Program-made: the position numbers and the translations under genes
NCBI RefSeq assembly: GCF_015557635.1
Contig: NZ_JADNOP010000004.1
Location: 1 to 64,000 of the forward strand
Length of the DNA stretch: 64,000 nucleotides
Direction of reading: 5' to 3'
Origin: Fusicatenibacter saccharivorans
GTDB lineage: Bacteria > Bacillota > Clostridia > Lachnospirales > Lachnospiraceae
Notes under the pieces: generated by a model
Seen by the model: the letters and a program-made list of their open reading frames with translations, nothing else
Database searches by the model: none
Told to the model about the DNA's origin: nothing
Part shown: positions 16,596-26,447 of the stretch, piece after piece
Layout of the letters: each line of letters starts with the position of its first letter
How positions within the stretch are numbered: position 1 is the stretch's first letter

Positions 16596-17958
16596 GGTTT
16601 CCTTAGAGCAGGTATTGTGGAGCCGAGAAAAAAGGGTGGCAACGCAGAAAGAGCTTCTTGAAAAATATCCGGGTACCTTAATCTGCTTTATGCTCAATAT
16701 TCCGGGTCCGGAAAAGGTAAATGAACTTTTCGAAAAGGTCTTTTATGAAGGACTAGAAAAGATACAGAATAAGCTGGAAACGGAAAAAATTTCGACGGAA
16801 GTCCGGCTGGTACAAGAAAACATAACCGGATATGAAGGATATTTGGTTGTGAAAGCAGACGGCTGCCAGGTGAAAAAGCTTATGATTGCTTTGGAAGAGA
16901 CGAAGATCGGGAGACTGTATGATATTGATGTATTGGAAAAAGAAAATACGAAAATCAGCAGAAAGGATCTTGGATTTCCGGAAAGAAAATGTCTGTTATG
17001 CGACAACCCGGCCTGCCAGTGTGGCAGAAGCAGAAAACATTCGATCGAAGAATTGAGAAAAAAGATCTATGGTATCATATGGGAAGAACAGCTGCAAAGA
17101 GGCGTAGCTGCTGAGATCAGTCAGGCACTGATGGAGGAAGTGTATACAACACCAAAACCAGGCTTAGTAGACCGGGAGGATACCGGTGCGCATACAGATA
17201 TGAACTGTCAGACATTTCAAAAGAGTACAGAGGCGATCGCCGAAGATCTGGCGGCAATGTTTGAAGCCGGGTATTCCTGGGAGGCAGATCCGAAGACATT
17301 GTTTCCCCTTCTCAGAGAAAGAGGAAAAAAGACGGAAGAAAAAATGTTTGTTGCAACCGGAGGAGTCAATACGCACAAAGGAATCATTTTTACGATTGGC
17401 ATTCTTGCAGCTGCAGCCGGAATTTCCCTGAGAAATTACGGAAAAATCGAGTCGGAGAATGTTTGCCGAATCAGTATGGAAATGACAAAAAAAGAGCTAG
17501 AACAAGATCTGAGGAAACTAAAACAAAGCTCGGGGATCACACATGGAGAAAAAATTTACTGTCATCTGGGCGAGAAAGGAGTCCGGGGACTGGCGATGAG
17601 CGGATATCCGATTCTGTGTGAACTTACGGTTCCTCATATGAAACAGTATATAGCAAATAACAGGGATCAAAATCAGATCAATGTACAGATTCTTCTTGAG
17701 ATTATAGGAGAGCTTACGGACACAAATGTCATCAGCAGAACCAGTGAGAAAGAAATGCGATGGCTGCAAACAGAAGCAAGGGCAATTCTTAAGACAGGTG
17801 GTGCTTTTTGCGCGGAGGGTTTGCAAAAAGTGCGAGAACTGAATCAGATTTGTATCCGGAAAAATATGAGTCCGGGAGGAGCTGCGGATTTACTTGCGGC
17901 AACGATTTTTTTGTGCCGCATGGAAACCTTGATGGAACGTTTGAAAAGTATAACATAA
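16579..17958 (+). CDS. citXG: CitX-CitG fusion: prosthetic-group synthesis and attachment
   Basis: This 459-residue fusion has two domains. Residues about 1-170 are CitX, the holo-ACP synthase that attaches the dephospho-CoA arm to CitD; the signature CLLCDNPACQCGRSRKH is present at about 139-155. Residues about 175-459 are CitG, which makes triphosphoribosyl-dephospho-CoA from dephospho-CoA and ATP, with TTPKPGLVDREDTGAH and GGVNTHKG. Separate citX and citG genes are common, and fusions are known in other bacteria. It is the last gene of the cit operon, followed by a strong terminator. Confidence 0.93.
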   Translation: MKTENKVSLEQVLWSREKRVATQKELLEKYPGTLICFMLNIPGPEKVNELFEKVFYEGLEKIQNKLETEKISTEVRLVQENITGYEGYLVVKADGCQVKKLMIALEETKIGRLYDIDVLEKENTKISRKDLGFPERKCLLCDNPACQCGRSRKHSIEELRKKIYGIIWEEQLQRGVAAEISQALMEEVYTTPKPGLVDREDTGAHTDMNCQTFQKSTEAIAEDLAAMFEAGYSWEADPKTLFPLLRERGKKTEEKMFVATGGVNTHKGIIFTIGILAAAAGISLRNYGKIESENVCRISMEMTKKELEQDLRKLKQSSGITHGEKIYCHLGEKGVRGLAMSGYPILCELTVPHMKQYIANNRDQNQINVQILLEIIGELTDTNVISRTSEKEMRWLQTEARAILKTGGAFCAEGLQKVRELNQICIRKNMSPGGAADLLAATIFLCRMETLMERLKSIT

Positions 17959-17994
17959 TAAAAATATATGACGCTGTCATTGATCTTAAAATGT

Positions 17995-18041
17995 ACGGTC
18001 GCTCTTAATGCTGAATATTTTCAGCTGTTAAGAGCGGCCGT
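17995..18041 (+). terminator. Intrinsic terminator of the citrate lyase operon
   Basis: ACGGTCGCTCTTAA pairs with TTAAGAGCGGCCGT with one U-G pair. The 19-nt interior contains a smaller CTGAA/TTCAG stem, and TTTA follows. It closes the island that began at about 4995. Confidence 0.75.
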
Positions 18042-18104
18042 TTATGTTGGAAATATACGGCAGTATTGTCGGAAGAAAATGGTTACTGTTTGCCTGAAGG
18101 TTGA

Positions 18105-18133
18105 TTGCATCAAAAAAAGGAGTCTGCTATACT
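18105..18133 (+). promoter_or_regulatory. SigA-type promoter for addBA
   Basis: TTGCAT and TATACT are separated by 17 bp, 53 bases before the addB start. It lies downstream of the cit terminator. Confidence 0.65.
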
Positions 18134-18186
18134 GTAGCTATGTTTATTTTCTTGGCAGAAGTGGATCAGAACAGGAGGAGCGAAAC

Positions 18187-21100
18187 ATGAGTCTGCAGTT
18201 TATTATGGGAAATTCGGGAGCTGGAAAGTCGAGATATGCGTATCAGAAAATTCTGGCGGAAGCGATGCGCCACCCGGAGAAAACTTATCTGATCATTGTG
18301 CCGGAGCAGTTTACAATGCAGACGCAGAAAGAGCTTGTGTCACTGCATCCGGCGGGCGGTATTTTAAATGTTGATATCTTGAGCTTCCAGCGTCTGGCTT
18401 ACCGTATTTTTGAGGAGACCGGAGGCAGTCTGTACCCGGTGCTCGAAGAAACGGGAAAGAGTCTTGTGGTAAAACGCGTTGCACAGGAGAAGAAAAAGGA
18501 GCTGACGATTCTTGGAAGTACGTTAAAGAGAACCGGCGCAGTTTCGCAGATGAAATCGTTGATTTCCGAGCTGAAGCAGTATCAGATTGCGCCGTCCGAG
18601 CTTGATACGTGGGCGGAGGAGACGGGAGAGAAAAAGCTGCTGGCAGCAAAGCTGAAGGACACCGGGGTAATCTACCGTGCATTTGAAGAATATCTGGAAA
18701 ATCGCTACGTGACGGCGGAGGATGTGCTGGAAGTTCTGGCGGGAAAGCTGGAAGAATCATCACTCATTCGAAACAGTGAGGTACTGGTGGACGGATTTAC
18801 CGGATTTACGCCAGTACAGATCGGTGTGCTTGGAAAACTGTTCCGGCTTTGTGAAAAGGTCTATGTGACGATTATTATGGATGAGCGGGAGGATCCGTAT
18901 AAAAAGGCGATCCCGCACCAGCTCTTTGCGATGAGCCGCCAGCTGATTCAACAGCTTATGAAAGCGGCAGACGAAGCAGGGTGCCCAGTGGAGCCGGAAA
19001 TCTGGGTCAGACGCTCGGGATATGGCCGTTTTCAGTCGGGAAGCATGATGGATCAGTTGGAACAGAACCTGTTTCGATATGGAATAAGAAGGATTGTCGG
19101 AACAGAGGCAGGAAAAAGAGCAGAGTCAAAAGCAGGGGCAGGAACAAATGGAAAGAACAAAAAAGAAATTGGGCCAAGCACGCTGGAAAATGCACAGAAA
19201 ACGAAAAAGGAGCATTTGGAGTCCGGACAAAATCTGAAACAGCAGGGTATTTACATTAGTGTAGCGCCATCTCCACGTGCGGAGCTCGAGGAAACGGTGC
19301 GCCTGATCCGGCGCATGGTGCGTGAGGAGAAGATGCGGTACCAGGATTTTGCCGTTCTGACCGGAGATCTTTCTATTTATGGCACATATGCGCGGGAAAT
19401 TTTTGAAAAATGCGGCATTCCGTACTTTGTGGACGAAAAGCATTCTGTGCTGATGAATCCGTTCGTGGAATTTCTGCGCGCGGCGATCGAGATGGTGGTA
19501 CAGAGCTTTTCCTACGAGAGCGTCTTCCGTTATCTGCGTTGCGGTCTCTCGAGTCTGAACCGTGCGGAGACAGATGCGATGGAAAATTATGTACTCGCGC
19601 TTGGAATCCGCGGACTAAAAGCGTATGCGGAAACGTGGACGAGGGGGTATCGCAGCATCAAACCGGATGAAGTGCCGCAGCGCAATCTTCTTCGGGAAAA
19701 ATTCTATGAGGAGGTTCAGCCGTTTGCGGAACAGATGAAGAAAAAAGATGCCACGGTGCGGGAACGGACGGAGGCATTGTATGCGCTTGTCGTTCAGAAT
19801 CAGGTACAGGAAAAGCTCGAAGAGCGACGGTGTCAGTTTGAACAGCAGGGTCAGGAGGCATTTGCAAAAGAATACAGCCAGATTTATGGCATCGTTATGG
19901 AACTGCTAGACAAGATTGTCGAGGTGCTTGGCGATGAAAAAATGACGTTGGCAGAGTATCAGGAGATTCTGGAGGCTGGCTTTGCAGAGGCTTCTGTTGG
20001 CATTATTCCGCCGACCGCGGACCAGGTACTGATCGGTGACAATGAGAGATCACGTCTGAAGGATATCCGTGTGTTGTTTTTCGTCGGTGTGAACGACGGG
20101 CTGATTCCGCGTCACGACGCGGGAGGCGGTATTCTTTCGGAGTATGACCGCGAGGAGCTGGAGCGCGCGGATGCAAAACTCTCCCCGACGGCGCGGGAGA
20201 CGATGTATCAGCAGAAATTCCATCTCTACCGAAATCTGACAAAACCATCGGAGCGGCTGTACCTTTCCTTTGCGAAAGCGGGCGCGTCCGGCGAGGCGCA
20301 GAATCCGTCGTATCTGATTAACGAAATCCGAAAACTCTTCCCGGAGATCCCGGTGCGGGATATCGAAAAAGAGGAAAATCCGGAGGAAAAACTGGAAATG
20401 CCGCGTTCCGGGGAGGCACTGTTTCTGGAGGAGCTTGGAAAGGCGGCAGAGGGCGAGATGAATCCGCTGTTTGAAGAGCTTTACCGCTGGTATGCGGCAC
20501 ATCCGGAGGCGGGGATTCCGGCGGAGACATATCGGAAAGCGGCTTTTCTGCGCTGTGCGGACGGTGTGATCGGAAGGAGTGCGGCATCGGCGCTGTACGG
20601 GGACACTTTGAAAAACAGTGCGACACGGCTGGAAAAGTATGCGGCATGTGCGTTTGCCCACTTTATGGAGTTCGGACTTCAGATCCGCGAGCGGGATCAG
20701 TATGAGCTGAAAGCGGTCGATATGGGAACGGTTATGCATGAAGCACTCGAAAAGTTTTCAAAAAAACTGCAGGAAAATGGCGAGACATGGAAGACTGTCG
20801 GGGATGATACCCGTGACCGCCTGATCGAGGAGTGCGTCGAGGAGACGATGGCAGATTACGGAAACACGATTTTCCAGAGCTCAAGCCGGAATCAGTATCG
20901 CATCATCTGCGTAAAGCGGATTCTGAAACGGACGGTGTGGGCGCTGCAGCAGCAGATTCGGCAGGGAGAATTTGAGCCGGGTGAATTTGAGGTTTCGTTC
21001 TCCATGGAGGACTCCTTGTCGGCGATTAATATTGATCTGTCGGAGCATGAGAAGATGCGCCTGCGCGGACGGATTGACCGCGTGGATCTCTGTGAGACGG

Positions 21101-21753
21101 ACGATAAGGTCTATGTGAAAATTATCGATTACAAGACGGGAAATACATCGCTTGACCTGGTGGCGCTCTATTATGGGTTACAGCTGCAGCTGGCGGTTTA
21201 TCTGGATGCGGCGGTGGAGCTGGAGCAGAAAAAGCATCCAGGTAAGCTGGTGGAGCCTGCGGGGGTATTTTATTATCATATTGATGATCCGATCATCGAC
21301 CAAGAAGAAGATGAGACCGATGAGGCGTGGGGCAGACGGATGCTGAAAGCACTGCGGATGGATGGCCTTGTAAATGCAGATCGGAAGGTGGTGGAGCTTC
21401 TCGACCGAGTACTCGCGGATGGAACGACGTCGGATGTGATTCCGGTTGGAAAGAAGAAGGATGGAAGCTACACGGGCTATTCGAAAGTGGCATCGTCGGA
21501 GCAGTTTAATGTGATTCGGACATACACCAGAAAGAAGGTACGTGAGATCGGCGAGGGCATTTTCTCGGGAAATGTAAAAATTTCGCCGTTTCAGCGGGAT
21601 GGAGCAACGGCATGCGCATATTGCGAATATCAGGGAATCTGCGGATTCGATCAGAAAATTCAGGGATATGAATACCGTAAATTAAAGGGCATGGATACAG
21701 AACTGCTGATGAAGGTAATGCAGGAGACAGCACAAAGAGATCAAAAAGAGTGA
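18187..21753 (+). CDS. addB: AddAB helicase-nuclease, subunit B
   Basis: This 1188-residue subunit works with AddA to process double-strand DNA ends for recombination. The N-terminal Walker A is GNSGAGKSRYAY (about residues 8-19). The C-terminal RecB-like nuclease has GTVMHEALEKF and IIDYKTG. The iron-sulfur cysteines are visible as YAACAFAHF and CAYCEYQGIC. The start at 18187 follows AGGAGG. The frame stays open for 219 bases upstream, but that part overlaps the promoter. A charged, Gln/Lys-rich insertion lies at about residues 305-350. It is followed directly by addA. Confidence 0.96.
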   Translation: MSLQFIMGNSGAGKSRYAYQKILAEAMRHPEKTYLIIVPEQFTMQTQKELVSLHPAGGILNVDILSFQRLAYRIFEETGGSLYPVLEETGKSLVVKRVAQEKKKELTILGSTLKRTGAVSQMKSLISELKQYQIAPSELDTWAEETGEKKLLAAKLKDTGVIYRAFEEYLENRYVTAEDVLEVLAGKLEESSLIRNSEVLVDGFTGFTPVQIGVLGKLFRLCEKVYVTIIMDEREDPYKKAIPHQLFAMSRQLIQQLMKAADEAGCPVEPEIWVRRSGYGRFQSGSMMDQLEQNLFRYGIRRIVGTEAGKRAESKAGAGTNGKNKKEIGPSTLENAQKTKKEHLESGQNLKQQGIYISVAPSPRAELEETVRLIRRMVREEKMRYQDFAVLTGDLSIYGTYAREIFEKCGIPYFVDEKHSVLMNPFVEFLRAAIEMVVQSFSYESVFRYLRCGLSSLNRAETDAMENYVLALGIRGLKAYAETWTRGYRSIKPDEVPQRNLLREKFYEEVQPFAEQMKKKDATVRERTEALYALVVQNQVQEKLEERRCQFEQQGQEAFAKEYSQIYGIVMELLDKIVEVLGDEKMTLAEYQEILEAGFAEASVGIIPPTADQVLIGDNERSRLKDIRVLFFVGVNDGLIPRHDAGGGILSEYDREELERADAKLSPTARETMYQQKFHLYRNLTKPSERLYLSFAKAGASGEAQNPSYLINEIRKLFPEIPVRDIEKEENPEEKLEMPRSGEALFLEELGKAAEGEMNPLFEELYRWYAAHPEAGIPAETYRKAAFLRCADGVIGRSAASALYGDTLKNSATRLEKYAACAFAHFMEFGLQIRERDQYELKAVDMGTVMHEALEKFSKKLQENGETWKTVGDDTRDRLIEECVEETMADYGNTIFQSSSRNQYRIICVKRILKRTVWALQQQIRQGEFEPGEFEVSFSMEDSLSAINIDLSEHEKMRLRGRIDRVDLCETDDKVYVKIIDYKTGNTSLDLVALYYGLQLQLAVYLDAAVELEQKKHPGKLVEPAGVFYYHIDDPIIDQEEDETDEAWGRRMLKALRMDGLVNADRKVVELLDRVLADGTTSDVIPVGKKKDGSYTGYSKVASSEQFNVIRTYTRKKVREIGEGIFSGNVKISPFQRDGATACAYCEYQGICGFDQKIQGYEYRKLKGMDTELLMKVMQETAQRDQKE

Positions 21754-21833
21754 CTGCTTTTGAAAAAGTGAAATATGGTGCATTTTTTCCAAGTGAGGGA
21801 AAGAAAATCAGCCAGAAAGAAGAGGGAAAGAAC

Positions 21834-24800
21834 ATGGCAGTAAAATGGACAGCGGAACAGCAGAAAGTCATTGATGCGAGAGACCGGAATCTTCTGGTCA
21901 GCGCGGCGGCGGGTTCCGGAAAGACGGCGGTTCTGGTAGAGCGGATCCTTGCAATGGTGAAAGACCCTGTGCATCCAATCGACATTGACCAGCTTCTCGT
22001 CGTAACCTTTACGCGTGCGGCGGCAGGAGAAATGAAAGAGAGAATCGGCCGCGCTCTGCAGCAGAGCCTTGCGGAAAACCCGGAAAATGAGCATTTACAG
22101 CGGCAGCAGACCCTGCTTCACCATGCGCAGATCAGCACAATTCACGGTTTCTGTTCCTATGTGATAAAAAATTACTTTCAGATGATCGATCTCGATCCGG
22201 TGTACCGCATGGCGGATGAAGGGGAGATCCGTCTGATGAAAAGCGATGTGATCCAGAAGGTCATGGAAGAACGCTTTACGGAAAAGGAGTCTGCATTTAC
22301 ACGGTTTGTGGAGAGCTACGCGGCGGGAAAGCAGGATGACGGGCTCGATGCACTTGTGCTGAAACTGTATGAGTTTTCCATGAGCTATCCATGGCCGGAG
22401 CAGTGGCTCGAAGAGTGCCGGGCGGCGTACCAGATGGATTCACCGGAAGCAGTGCAGGAGAGTATCTGGGTACAGGAGCTGATGAGCGAGGCGAAAAAGC
22501 GGCTCTCGAGTATTCTGGAAGGGATTCAGGAAAACCGGAAAACAGCAGTAAGCTCTGGAGGACCGTATTTATATGATGAGGCGCTGGCTTCTGACCAGCA
22601 GATGGTGGAAGAACTGCTGGAAACAGAATCGTTTGATGAACTGGTGCGCGCGATGGCCGGAATGAAGTTTAAAGCACTTTCGCGGAAAAAGGCAGACGAT
22701 GTGAGTGAAACGCTGAAAGATCAGGTAAAGGCGGAGCGCGATGCATGTAAAAAGGAGCTGCAGAAGTTAAAAGAGCAGTTCTTTGAGAAGGACAGCGCTG
22801 CGATTGCGGAGGAGATTGCCGACTGCCGGGAGCCCATCGGGGTGCTGATTGATCTGACGGAGCAGTTTGCAAAAGCGTTTGCGGAGAAAAAACGGAGCAA
22901 AAATATTCTTGATTATGCCGATCTGGAACACTTTGCGCTTGAAATTCTCGTGCAGCAAAAAGACGGCTGCCTGGTGCGGACCGATGCGGCGCGGGAGCTG
23001 TCGGAGCAATTCCGGGAAATTATGATCGATGAGTACCAGGACAGCAACTTTATCCAGGAGGCACTGCTCTCTGCGGTGTCCGGTGAGGAGGACGGCAGGT
23101 GGAACCGGTTTATGGTCGGCGATATCAAGCAGAGTATCTACGGATTTCGTCTGGCGCGGCCGGAGCTGTTTCTGGAAAAATATCGCACGTATCAAAAAGA
23201 CGGAGAAAGCCAGCAGAGGATTGATCTCGATAAAAACTTTCGAAGCCGGCCGGAGGTGCTTGCAGGGGCGAACTATGTGTTCCGTAAGCTCATGAGTCCG
23301 GAGCTTGGCGGCATTGCGTATGATGAGGCGGCGAGCCTTCATGCGGGTGCGGTGTTCCCGAAAAAAGAAGAAGGAAATATGGATCCGTGGCAGAGGGCAT
23401 ACGAAACGGAGCTTCTGCTGCTGGACGACCAGGCGCCGGAGCTGGAAGATGATAAATCCCGCGAGACGAAGATGGAAACGGAGGCGGCTGCCGTTGCGGC
23501 GCGCATCCGGGAAATGGTTGGAAATGAGGAAGTTGTGGATAAGGAGACCGGGGAATACCGGAAAATCCAGTACCGGGATATCGTCATTTTACTCCGTGCG
23601 GTCAGCGGCTGGTCGGAGACGTTTTCGCGTGTGCTCCAGGCGGCTGGAATTCCGGCTTACAGTACATCAAAAACAGGGTACTTTTCCACGCAGGAAATTG
23701 TTACGGTGCTGAATTATCTGCACCTGTGTGATAATCCATGTCAGGAGATTCCATTTACGGCCATTCTGCGTTCCCCCATCTGCGGATGCACAGACACGGA
23801 GCTTGCGGCGGTGCGTTGTGTGGATAAAGATGTGAAAATTTACGAGGCATGTGGAAAATATGCGGCGATGGGGGATGATGAAGCACTCCGGGAGAAGCTG
23901 AGGAGGTTCCTTGCACAGCTCGAAACGCTGCGAAGCCGCGTGCCGTATACGCCGATCCATGAGCTGATCACACAGATTCTCGAGGAGACGGGCTACGGCG
24001 GCTATGCATCTGCAATGCCGGGTGGTGTGCAGCGGCGGGCAAATCTGGAGATGCTGGTGGAAAAGGCGGTGGAATTTGAGGCGACGAGTTACCGTGGACT
24101 GTTCAACTTTATCCGTTATATCGAGCAGCTTCAGAAGTATGAAGTCGATTTCGGCGAGGTGAATATTTACGGGGAGAGCGCAGACACGGTGCGTATCATG
24201 AGTATTCACAAGAGTAAAGGACTGGAATTCCCGGTTGTGTTCCTCTCGGGCATGGGCAAATCGTTTAACCAGATGGACAGCCGTGCGGCGCTTGTACTCC
24301 ATTCCCGCATGGGTATCGGCGCGGATGCGATCGATCCGGAGCACCGCGTCCGTCAGGCGACACTGCCGCGGCAGATCATCCGGCAGAGCATGAAGCTGGA
24401 AAATCTGGCGGAGGAGCTGCGGGTGCTTTACGTTGCCATGACGCGCCCGAAGGAGAAGCTGATTATGACGGGCATGGCGTCGAAGCTGGAGAGCCGCGTG
24501 AAGCAGTGCGCGGCACATGCGGGGCGGCAGGAGGAGCTGCTGTCGTATCAGACATTGAGCAGTGCATCCGGGTATCTCGACTGGATTTTGCCGGCATTTT
24601 CGAGAAACCGGTGTTTCGACGGGCTGTATGAACAATTCGGTCTGGCAGGGAATGTGGACAATCCGCTGTATGCAGAGAAAATTCCGGTAACGATCCGCCT
24701 TGTATCACCGGCAGGACTTGTTGAGGGAGAGGTGCTGCATCAGATGGAGCGCGCGGTGAATGAGCAGAAAATCATGGAAATTCCGAAGCAGCCGCCGAGA

Positions 24801-25520
24801 GAAGCAGCGCTGAAGGAACTTGTGGAGGAGCGGTTTGCCTACCAGTATCCGTATGAGAAGGAAAAACAGATTCCGGTAAAGGTTACCGTTTCACAGCTGA
24901 AGAAGGCCGGGATGGAGGAATCCGAGATCGGAAAAGAGCTGTTTGCGCAGGAAGAACTCGTACCAATTGTGCCGGGCTTTCTGAAAAAGGATCATGTTGC
25001 GGCTCTGACGGGCTCTGACCGCGGAACGGCGTACCACCGCCTGCTGGAATGTCTCGATTACCGCAGAGCGTACAGCATCACAGAGCTGATGGCACAGACG
25101 GAGGAACTGATTGCAGAAGGAAAGATGACGAAAGAAGCAGCGGAATGCATTTATTTCAAATCGATCCTCGCTTTCGCAAAAAGTCCGGTTGGAATGCGGA
25201 TGCGGAATGCCTTTTTGAATGAAACCCTGAAACGGGAGCAGCCGTTTGTGATGTCCGTTCCGGCAAGTGAGGCAGATCCGTCCTATCCGGAAGACGAAAC
25301 CATTCTCGTGCAGGGAATCATTGATGCATGGTTCCCGGAGGGGGATGAGATTGTTCTTGTGGACTACAAAACGGACCGTGTGAAAGAAGCCGGGGAGCTG
25401 AAAAAGCGGTATGAAAAACAGCTCGCCTACTACCAGCAGGCACTGGAGCGGACGACAGGGAAGAAAGTGAAAGAGAAAATTATTTATTCGCTGGCACTGG
25501 ATGAAGAGTTGGTATTGTAG
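21834..25520 (+). CDS. addA: AddAB helicase-nuclease, subunit A
   Basis: This 1228-residue UvrD-family 3'-5' helicase has a C-terminal nuclease domain. The N-terminus WTAEQQKVIDARD is the Q motif, followed by Walker A SAAAGSGKTAVLVERI. Helicase motifs DEYQDSN and VRIMSIHKSKGLEFPVVFLSG follow. The nuclease has GTAYHRLLECLDY, QGIIDAWF and VLVDYKTD. The start at 21834 fits the family N-terminus; a GTG at 21750 overlapping the addB stop would add 28 unconserved residues. It is co-transcribed with addB. Confidence 0.96.
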   Translation: MAVKWTAEQQKVIDARDRNLLVSAAAGSGKTAVLVERILAMVKDPVHPIDIDQLLVVTFTRAAAGEMKERIGRALQQSLAENPENEHLQRQQTLLHHAQISTIHGFCSYVIKNYFQMIDLDPVYRMADEGEIRLMKSDVIQKVMEERFTEKESAFTRFVESYAAGKQDDGLDALVLKLYEFSMSYPWPEQWLEECRAAYQMDSPEAVQESIWVQELMSEAKKRLSSILEGIQENRKTAVSSGGPYLYDEALASDQQMVEELLETESFDELVRAMAGMKFKALSRKKADDVSETLKDQVKAERDACKKELQKLKEQFFEKDSAAIAEEIADCREPIGVLIDLTEQFAKAFAEKKRSKNILDYADLEHFALEILVQQKDGCLVRTDAARELSEQFREIMIDEYQDSNFIQEALLSAVSGEEDGRWNRFMVGDIKQSIYGFRLARPELFLEKYRTYQKDGESQQRIDLDKNFRSRPEVLAGANYVFRKLMSPELGGIAYDEAASLHAGAVFPKKEEGNMDPWQRAYETELLLLDDQAPELEDDKSRETKMETEAAAVAARIREMVGNEEVVDKETGEYRKIQYRDIVILLRAVSGWSETFSRVLQAAGIPAYSTSKTGYFSTQEIVTVLNYLHLCDNPCQEIPFTAILRSPICGCTDTELAAVRCVDKDVKIYEACGKYAAMGDDEALREKLRRFLAQLETLRSRVPYTPIHELITQILEETGYGGYASAMPGGVQRRANLEMLVEKAVEFEATSYRGLFNFIRYIEQLQKYEVDFGEVNIYGESADTVRIMSIHKSKGLEFPVVFLSGMGKSFNQMDSRAALVLHSRMGIGADAIDPEHRVRQATLPRQIIRQSMKLENLAEELRVLYVAMTRPKEKLIMTGMASKLESRVKQCAAHAGRQEELLSYQTLSSASGYLDWILPAFSRNRCFDGLYEQFGLAGNVDNPLYAEKIPVTIRLVSPAGLVEGEVLHQMERAVNEQKIMEIPKQPPREAALKELVEERFAYQYPYEKEKQIPVKVTVSQLKKAGMEESEIGKELFAQEELVPIVPGFLKKDHVAALTGSDRGTAYHRLLECLDYRRAYSITELMAQTEELIAEGKMTKEAAECIYFKSILAFAKSPVGMRMRNAFLNETLKREQPFVMSVPASEADPSYPEDETILVQGIIDAWFPEGDEIVLVDYKTDRVKEAGELKKRYEKQLAYYQQALERTTGKKVKEKIIYSLALDEELVL

Positions 25521-25627
25521 GAAAAAACTACTAGAAAAAACAACTGTCAAAACAGGGATAAAGTATGATATCATAGTTGAGAAACAAACAGGTATTGAGA
25601 AATAAAGAGAAAAAAGGAGATTCAGCG

Positions 25628-26329
25628 ATGATTCGAAAAATTGTTCAGATAGAGGAAGACAGATGTACAGGATGCGGGCTTTGTGCGCATGCCTGTCATG
25701 AAAGTGCGATTGCGATGGTTGACGGGAAGGCAAAGCTGATCCGGGATGACTACTGCGACGGATTCGGTGACTGCCTGCCGGTCTGTCCGGCAGATGCGAT
25801 TTCGTTTGTGGAGCGGGAGGCGCTGCCGTATGATGAGGAGGCGGTAAAAGAGAACCAGCGGAAGGCAAAAGAGGCGGCCGGACAGGAGAATACCGGAGCA
25901 GGAAAAGCAGGTGAAAACAGCTGGGCGATTGACCGTGCAGATGCGCAGGAAAATTCTGCAGCAGTTCCGTCCCGGCTCCGCCAGTGGCCGGTGCAGATCA
26001 AGCTGGTGCAGGAGCGGGCTTCGATGTTTGCAGGAGCAGACCTTCTCGTTGCGGCGGATTGTACAGCGTATGCGTATGGAAACTTCCACCAGGATTTTAT
26101 TCGGGATCATGTCGTTCTCGTAGGCTGTACAAAACTTGACGATATCGATTATTCCGAGAAACTTGCGCGGATTTTTATGTGCAATGATATTAAGAGTATC
26201 ACGGTTGCACGCATGGAGGTTCCGTGCTGCGCAGGAATGGAGCGTGCCGTGAAGATGGCACTGAAAGAGAGTGGAAAGAAGATTCCGGTGAAAACCGTGG
26301 TGATTTCTACGAAGGGGGAAATTTTGTAG
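25628..26329 (+). CDS. 4Fe-4S ferredoxin-domain protein
   Basis: This 233-residue protein has two [4Fe-4S] motifs in the first 60 residues: CTGCGLCAHACH, and CDGFGDCLPVCPAD with a longer first spacing. A charged Lys/Gln/Ala-rich linker (about 75-115) leads to a C-terminal domain with LLVAADCTAYAYGNFHQDF and VPCCAGMERAV. Close relatives, as I recall them, sit beside hybrid cluster protein (hcp) genes in Clostridia; no hcp gene is in this window. It probably acts as an electron-transfer partner. The start at 25628 follows AAGGAG. Confidence 0.8.
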   Translation: MIRKIVQIEEDRCTGCGLCAHACHESAIAMVDGKAKLIRDDYCDGFGDCLPVCPADAISFVEREALPYDEEAVKENQRKAKEAAGQENTGAGKAGENSWAIDRADAQENSAAVPSRLRQWPVQIKLVQERASMFAGADLLVAADCTAYAYGNFHQDFIRDHVVLVGCTKLDDIDYSEKLARIFMCNDIKSITVARMEVPCCAGMERAVKMALKESGKKIPVKTVVISTKGEIL

Positions 26330-26377
26330 AAAATCAGATATAGTAATTAGCGTGTGCCCTTAAAAGTATTTTTACAA

Positions 26378-26406
26378 TTGGTACATTCTGCTTTGTGGAA
26401 TATGTA
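26378..26406 (+). promoter_or_regulatory. Possible promoter for the Cys-motif protein gene
   Basis: TTGGTA and TATGTA are separated by 17 bp, 42 bases before the chosen start at 26448. The -10 is poor. Confidence 0.4.
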
Positions 26407-26447
26407 AGACGAAAAAAATGAAAAGCTCGGTAAGAGGTATTAGAAAA

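Noticed and set aside
18187-25520. addB/addA as a phage-defence island
   Set aside because: AddAB is a chromosomal double-strand-break repair enzyme. No restriction, CBASS, retron or abortive-infection genes flank it.
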